From the NCBI RefSeq assembly GCF_031951985.1, contig NZ_JAVLVU010000001.1, positions 2,852,001 through 2,916,000 of the forward strand: a stretch of DNA of 64,000 nucleotides, given 5' to 3'. The stretch is from Mucilaginibacter terrae. GTDB taxonomy: Bacteria > Bacteroidota > Bacteroidia > Sphingobacteriales > Sphingobacteriaceae. A program made the position numbers and the translations under genes. The number at the start of each line of letters is the position of its first letter. The stretch's first letter is position 1. Positions 59,797-64,000 of the stretch are shown here, one piece after another. The notes beneath the pieces are model-generated. The model worked only from the letters and a program-made list of their open reading frames with translations, had not been told where the DNA came from and did not search any database.

Positions 59797-61071
59797 ATGT
59801 TCAACGTACATAAGGGATTTAAATTCCTGCTCTTACCACTTCTAACCGCCTTTGGCAGCGGCGCTTTTGCCCAAACAGATAGTTTGCGCCTGAGCTTTAA
59901 AGATGCCGAAAAGATGTTCCTGCAAAACAACCTGAGCTTGCTGGCTCAAAAATATAATGTTGATGCCGCACAGGCATTAGTACAGCAAGCCCGTTTATGG
60001 GACAACCCGGTTTTATCAACCGACCAAAATATTACCGACCAAACCGGTCGCTTTTTTGACCACCGCAACGGCCAGGGACAAGTTTTTGTACAGTTAAGCC
60101 AGCTGATACAAACCGCGGGTAAACGCGGCAAACAAATAAAGGTAGCCGAAGACGGCACCAGAATACAACAAGCCGCCTTTGACGATCTGCTGCGCAACCT
60201 CCGTTATAACCTGCAATTAGATTTTGCGCAGGCTGCTAATCTCATAGCGCAGCGCCAGGTTTACGCCATTGAAATTAAATCGGCCACCAATTTGGTTAAC
60301 GCATCCGATAAATCGTACCAGGCCGGCAATACATCGCTTAAAGATCTGGTGAGGTTAAAAGCCTTGTTATTCAATCTGCAAAATGAAATGATCGAAAACG
60401 AGCGTCAGCTAAACGATCTGCAGGCCGAATTAAAAACCCTGCTGGCAGTTAACCCTAACCAGTTCATTCTTCCGCAAATAAGTACGAGCAACACGGCAAC
60501 TACTTTAAACCCGGCCACGCTGGCCGACCAAGCCAAAACATCGCGGCCTGATTACCTGGTAAACCAGTATACCCTCGACCAAAACAACAGCAACCTCAAA
60601 TTGCAACAAGCGTTGGCTAAACCCGATATAACCATTGGTACCAGCTTTGACCAAAACAGCAGTTATACCCGAAATGTGGTTGGCTTGCAGATTAGCGCTC
60701 CGCTGCCGTTTTTTAACCGCAACCAGGGCAATATCAAATCGGCCAAGTTGGCTGCGCAAAGCCAAGATTACGTGGTGCAGAACAGTGCCATGCAGGTAAA
60801 AAATGAGGTTTACAGTGCCGTACAGCAATACAACCTGAGTCAGCAACTGCTTACCAAAACCGAGGTTGACTTTTACGACCGTTACGACCAGATTTTTGCC
60901 GCCATGCTCAAGAGCTTTCAGCAAAGACAAATAAGCCTGCCGGAATTTATAGACTTCTTCGACTCGTACAAAGAGACCAAGGTTAAAATATTAGAACAGC
61001 AATACAACTTGCAAAAAGCCATAGCCGATCTAAATTATGCAGTAGGCACAACGGTAATAGCAGCACAGTAA
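59797..61071 (+). CDS. Outer membrane channel of a metal efflux system (CzcC-like)
   Basis: 424 residues with a standard signal peptide (LTAFGSGAFA-Q) and no lipobox, unlike the OMFs of systems 1 and 2. TolC-family repeats (LFLQNNLSLLAQKYNVDAAQALVQQARLWDNP, APLPFFNRNQGNIKSAKLAAQSQ) resemble CzcC/CusC. First gene of the operon, directly downstream of the operator array and promoter. Confidence 0.9.
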   Translation: MFNVHKGFKFLLLPLLTAFGSGAFAQTDSLRLSFKDAEKMFLQNNLSLLAQKYNVDAAQALVQQARLWDNPVLSTDQNITDQTGRFFDHRNGQGQVFVQLSQLIQTAGKRGKQIKVAEDGTRIQQAAFDDLLRNLRYNLQLDFAQAANLIAQRQVYAIEIKSATNLVNASDKSYQAGNTSLKDLVRLKALLFNLQNEMIENERQLNDLQAELKTLLAVNPNQFILPQISTSNTATTLNPATLADQAKTSRPDYLVNQYTLDQNNSNLKLQQALAKPDITIGTSFDQNSSYTRNVVGLQISAPLPFFNRNQGNIKSAKLAAQSQDYVVQNSAMQVKNEVYSAVQQYNLSQQLLTKTEVDFYDRYDQIFAAMLKSFQQRQISLPEFIDFFDSYKETKVKILEQQYNLQKAIADLNYAVGTTVIAAQ

Positions 61072-61112
61072 TCAGAAAAAAATATCGGTGTAATCCACAA
61101 AAAAACAACACA

Positions 61113-62210
61113 ATGAACCCAAGAATAATATACGTGGCTATAGCGGCAATAACCGTTTTGGCCTCATGCGAAGAAAAAAAGACCGGTACCATGGAAAACA
61201 AGCAGGTTTGCATCAGCGACTCGCTTTCCAAAATGATAACCATTGATACGGCCAAAGAAACAACCATGAAGAATGAGTTGAAACTGAGCGGCGAGGTTAC
61301 GTTTAACGAGAACAACGTGGTAAAGGTATTCCCGTTTGCCAGCGGCCAGGTAATGAATGTAAAAGTATCGTTGGGTGACAAGGTAACCAAAGGACAAACC
61401 CTGGCTATAATACGCAGTGCCGATGTTGCCGGAAATTACACCGACCTAACTTCGGCCAAAGCCGACTTAGCTATTAATCAACGCACCTTGCAACAAGCCG
61501 AGTACCTGTACAAAAACGGCATTTCGAGCGAACGCGATTACACCGAGGCCAAAGAGAATTACAATAAAGCCGTAGCCGCCAACCGCAAAGTGCAGGAGCA
61601 AATTGCCATTAATGGTGGTGGTAATACCAATGCATCGGGCACATTAATAGTTAAAGCGCCTCGTAGCGGTTATATTGTAGAAAAGAATATTACCACCGGT
61701 AACTTCATCCGCCCTGATAACAGCAGCAGCATGTTTACCATATCAGACATGAAAGATGTTTGGATAAACGCCAATGTGTTTGAAACTGACATTTCCAAAA
61801 TAAAAACCGGATACGCCGCCCAGGTTACCACACTGGCCTACCCCGATAAAACCTTTACCGGCAAAGTCGACAATGTAGGTTCGGTACTCGACCCCGACAG
61901 CAAAGTACTTAACGTACGCATCGATCTCCCTAACCCCGATATGCTATTGAAACCCGAAATGTTTACCAACGTGCTTATCAGTAATTCTGAATCTTCACAG
62001 GCAGTATCTATTTCGGCCGAGGCTGTGGTGTTTGACAGTGGAAAAAACTACGTGGTGGTTTACAATGGTAAGTGTAACCTGCAGGTACGCGAGGTGGGCA
62101 TTATTAAAACGGTTGAAAACACTACTTATATTTCATCAGGATTAAAGCCTGGCGATAAGGTGATCTCCAAAAACCAGTTGCTGCTTTATAACGCATTAAC
62201 CGAAGAATAA
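61113..62210 (+). CDS. Metal efflux periplasmic adaptor (CzcB-like lipoprotein)
   Basis: 365 residues with lipobox LASC. Lipoyl halves (FPFASGQVMNVKVSLGDKVTKGQTLAII, APRSGYIVEKNITTGNFI) enclose an alpha hairpin, then barrel and C-terminal domains. The style is that of the CzcB/CusB group. The segment MENKQVCISDSLSKM near the N-terminus has one Cys and could be a metal site, which is speculative. Confidence 0.9.
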   Translation: MNPRIIYVAIAAITVLASCEEKKTGTMENKQVCISDSLSKMITIDTAKETTMKNELKLSGEVTFNENNVVKVFPFASGQVMNVKVSLGDKVTKGQTLAIIRSADVAGNYTDLTSAKADLAINQRTLQQAEYLYKNGISSERDYTEAKENYNKAVAANRKVQEQIAINGGGNTNASGTLIVKAPRSGYIVEKNITTGNFIRPDNSSSMFTISDMKDVWINANVFETDISKIKTGYAAQVTTLAYPDKTFTGKVDNVGSVLDPDSKVLNVRIDLPNPDMLLKPEMFTNVLISNSESSQAVSISAEAVVFDSGKNYVVVYNGKCNLQVREVGIIKTVENTTYISSGLKPGDKVISKNQLLLYNALTEE

Positions 62211-62283
62211 GCGCCATTTCCTTTCTCCTGATTTTTTGTAAAAACAGGGAGTTGTTTCAGCTCCCCTGCAATCAACATACACA

Positions 62284-64000
62284 ATGAACAAGCTCATTAA
62301 AAATATAATATACTTCTCGCTGCGCCACCGGGCCATGGTGTTTTTCATGACCGGCGTATTGGCCATACTGGGCGTTTGGAGCTACCTTAATACCCCTATC
62401 GAGACTTTTCCTGATGTTACCAACACTCAGATCATCATTATAGCCCAATGGCCCGGCCACAGCGCCGAGGAAATGGAGAAGCTGGTAACCATACCCATGG
62501 AAACTGTGCTTAACTCGGTACAAAAGAAATCAAACCTGCGTACCACCTCATCATTCGGCTTATCATACGTGCGCATTATTTTTGATGATGATGTAGACGA
62601 TTCATTTGCCCGCCAACAGGTAATGAGCCGTATTATGAATGCTGAACTGCCCGACGGTGTTAAACCCGAAATTGAGCCCCCATATGGCCCAACCGGCGAA
62701 ATTTTCAGATACACACTAAAAAGCCGCACCAAATCGCTCCATGAGTTAACCGCCATTCAGGATTGGGTATTAGACCGCCAGTTTAAAGCCATCCCCGGCG
62801 TAGCCGATGTGAACAGCTTTGGCGGTGAAGAGAAAACTTACGAAGTGAGTGTAAATCCCCTTTTGTTACGTAAATATGGCCTTACCTCATTGGATGTTTA
62901 CAACGCTGTAAACCGCAGTAATATTAACGTAGGCGGCGATGTAATTGAGAAAAACGACCAGGCTTTTGTAGTACGAGGCATTGGCTTGATCAACAATATT
63001 GATGAGATACAAAACATCATCATAAAAAACGTAAACAACGTACCTATACTGGTTAAAAATGTAGCCGATGTTATTGAAGGTGGCTTACCACGTTTAGGCC
63101 AGGTAGGCCGTGATAAAAAGGATGACGTAATTGAAGGCATTGTGGTAATGCGCAAAGGCGAAAACCCTGCCGATGTACTGCAACGCATCCGTGATAAGGT
63201 AACCGATTTGAACGATAATGTGCTGCCTAAAGATGTTAAAATATCAACCTTTTACGACCGTACCAACCTCATTGATTTTTGTACAGAAACCGTAATACAC
63301 AACCTGCTTGAAGGTATTGTACTGGTAACCGTTATCGTGTTCCTCTTTATGGCCGATTGGCGTACAACCGTTACCGTGGCCATTATTATACCGCTGGCCT
63401 TGTTGTTTGCCTTTATATGCCTGCGCTTAAAAGGCATGACCGCCAACCTGCTTTCTATGGGAGCTGTTGACTTTGGTATCATCATAGATGGGGCTGTGGT
63501 AATGGTGGAGGGCATATTTGTAGCGCTCGACCATAAGGCCCACGAGGTTGGGATGGAGAAATTTAACAAGCTGGCAAAGCTGGGCCTTTTCAAAAACGTA
63601 GGTGCCGAAATGGGGAAAGCCATCTTCTTCTCCAAACTCATCATCCTTACTTGTTTGGTGCCCATCTTTGCCTTTCAAAAAGTTGAAGGCAAAATGTTCT
63701 CGCCGCTGGCTTATACATTAGGCTTTGCATTACTGGGAGCTTTATTATTTACCCTTACGCTGGTGCCTGCCTTATCCAGTATATTATTGCGCAAAAACGT
63801 AAAGGAAAAACACAACCCGGTAGTTATCTTTTTTGAAAACGGTGTTCGCCGCATGTTCAACTTTACCTTCCGTAACCAAAAGCTGAGCCTTATTGTATCG
63901 GTAGCGTTTATGGCCATAACCTTTGCATCGGCCAAATTATTAGGTACCGAATTTTTACCTCAGTTAAATGAGGGCGCACTTTGGGTTACCGCACAAATGC
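62284..64000 (+). CDS. czcA: Heavy-metal RND permease (CzcA type), N-terminal part
   Basis: The frame is open from ATG 62284 to the window end (572 codons), so about half the protein is present. It begins MNKLIKNIIYFSLRHRAMVFF. The membrane signature DFGIIIDGAVVMVE supplies Asp396, Asp402 and Glu409, the HME1 pattern of the Zn/Co/Cd transporter CzcA (Asp402, Asp408, Glu415 in Cupriavidus), not the CusA form. It should export divalent cations by proton antiport with the two preceding proteins. Confidence 0.93.
   Translation, partial: MNKLIKNIIYFSLRHRAMVFFMTGVLAILGVWSYLNTPIETFPDVTNTQIIIIAQWPGHSAEEMEKLVTIPMETVLNSVQKKSNLRTTSSFGLSYVRIIFDDDVDDSFARQQVMSRIMNAELPDGVKPEIEPPYGPTGEIFRYTLKSRTKSLHELTAIQDWVLDRQFKAIPGVADVNSFGGEEKTYEVSVNPLLLRKYGLTSLDVYNAVNRSNINVGGDVIEKNDQAFVVRGIGLINNIDEIQNIIIKNVNNVPILVKNVADVIEGGLPRLGQVGRDKKDDVIEGIVVMRKGENPADVLQRIRDKVTDLNDNVLPKDVKISTFYDRTNLIDFCTETVIHNLLEGIVLVTVIVFLFMADWRTTVTVAIIIPLALLFAFICLRLKGMTANLLSMGAVDFGIIIDGAVVMVEGIFVALDHKAHEVGMEKFNKLAKLGLFKNVGAEMGKAIFFSKLIILTCLVPIFAFQKVEGKMFSPLAYTLGFALLGALLFTLTLVPALSSILLRKNVKEKHNPVVIFFENGVRRMFNFTFRNQKLSLIVSVAFMAITFASAKLLGTEFLPQLNEGALWVTAQM

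Noticed and set aside
1..64000. CRISPR arrays, tRNA or rRNA genes, insertion sequences, integrases
   Set aside because: No regular repeat-spacer series, cloverleaf, rRNA stretch, transposase or recombinase was seen; the repeats present are short extragenic elements.

Overview
The window looks like chromosomal DNA of a Bacteroidota species of the Sphingobacteriaceae type (Pedobacter/Mucilaginibacter-like). Reasons: many promoters fit the Bacteroidota form (TTG, 19 bp, TAnnTTTG), Shine-Dalgarno sites are rare, there is an IPExxxVDY-family protein, yicC-gmk-nadD and acpP-fabF-rnc gene orders are present, and the pumps are HAE1-type RND systems with lipoprotein adaptors. The genus is an inference from style, not from a marker-gene comparison.

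Positions 1-30000 are mostly housekeeping. In order: a DUF4349-like lipoprotein (cut by the window edge), a MazG-like pyrophosphohydrolase, dtd, pyk, IPExxxVDY protein, acpP-fabF-rnc, a YoeB-type toxin-antitoxin pair, a secreted carboxypeptidase-regulatory-like protein, yicC-gmk-nadD, miaE, an FAD monooxygenase, a tetrapyrrole-methylase-fold methyltransferase, an aminotransferase, a fatty-acid desaturase, a luciferase-like oxidoreductase, a PAS histidine kinase with an overlapping response regulator, rplM-rpsI-rpsB-tsf, nagA, pyrH, frr, and two tandem ABC exporters. Short intergenic inverted repeats built from degenerate words sit between several of these genes, and some appear to supply -33 promoter elements.

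Positions 28700-40500 are more accessory: DoxX-like membrane proteins, an MFS transporter, a GH2-GH35 glycosidase pair whose second gene has a repeat-derived, out-of-frame start region, an HxlR/DoxX divergent pair sharing a nested palindrome, and an AraC regulator facing a decayed MFS transporter pseudogene that the open frames do not reveal.

Positions 40500-64000 form an efflux island with three RND tripartite systems, each with its own regulator: (i) a TetR-controlled adaptor-RND-OMF operon with three copies of a TTAACnnnGTTAA operator; (ii) a histidine kinase/response regulator pair divergent from a small secreted protein and an adaptor-RND-OMF operon with a terminator-like hairpin inside it; (iii) a kinase/regulator pair followed by a czcCBA-type metal efflux operon (RND gene cut by the window end), whose promoter carries four TAAT repeats at exact 11-bp spacing, as expected for an OmpR-family activator site. 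I found no CRISPR array, tRNA, rRNA, insertion sequence or prophage.
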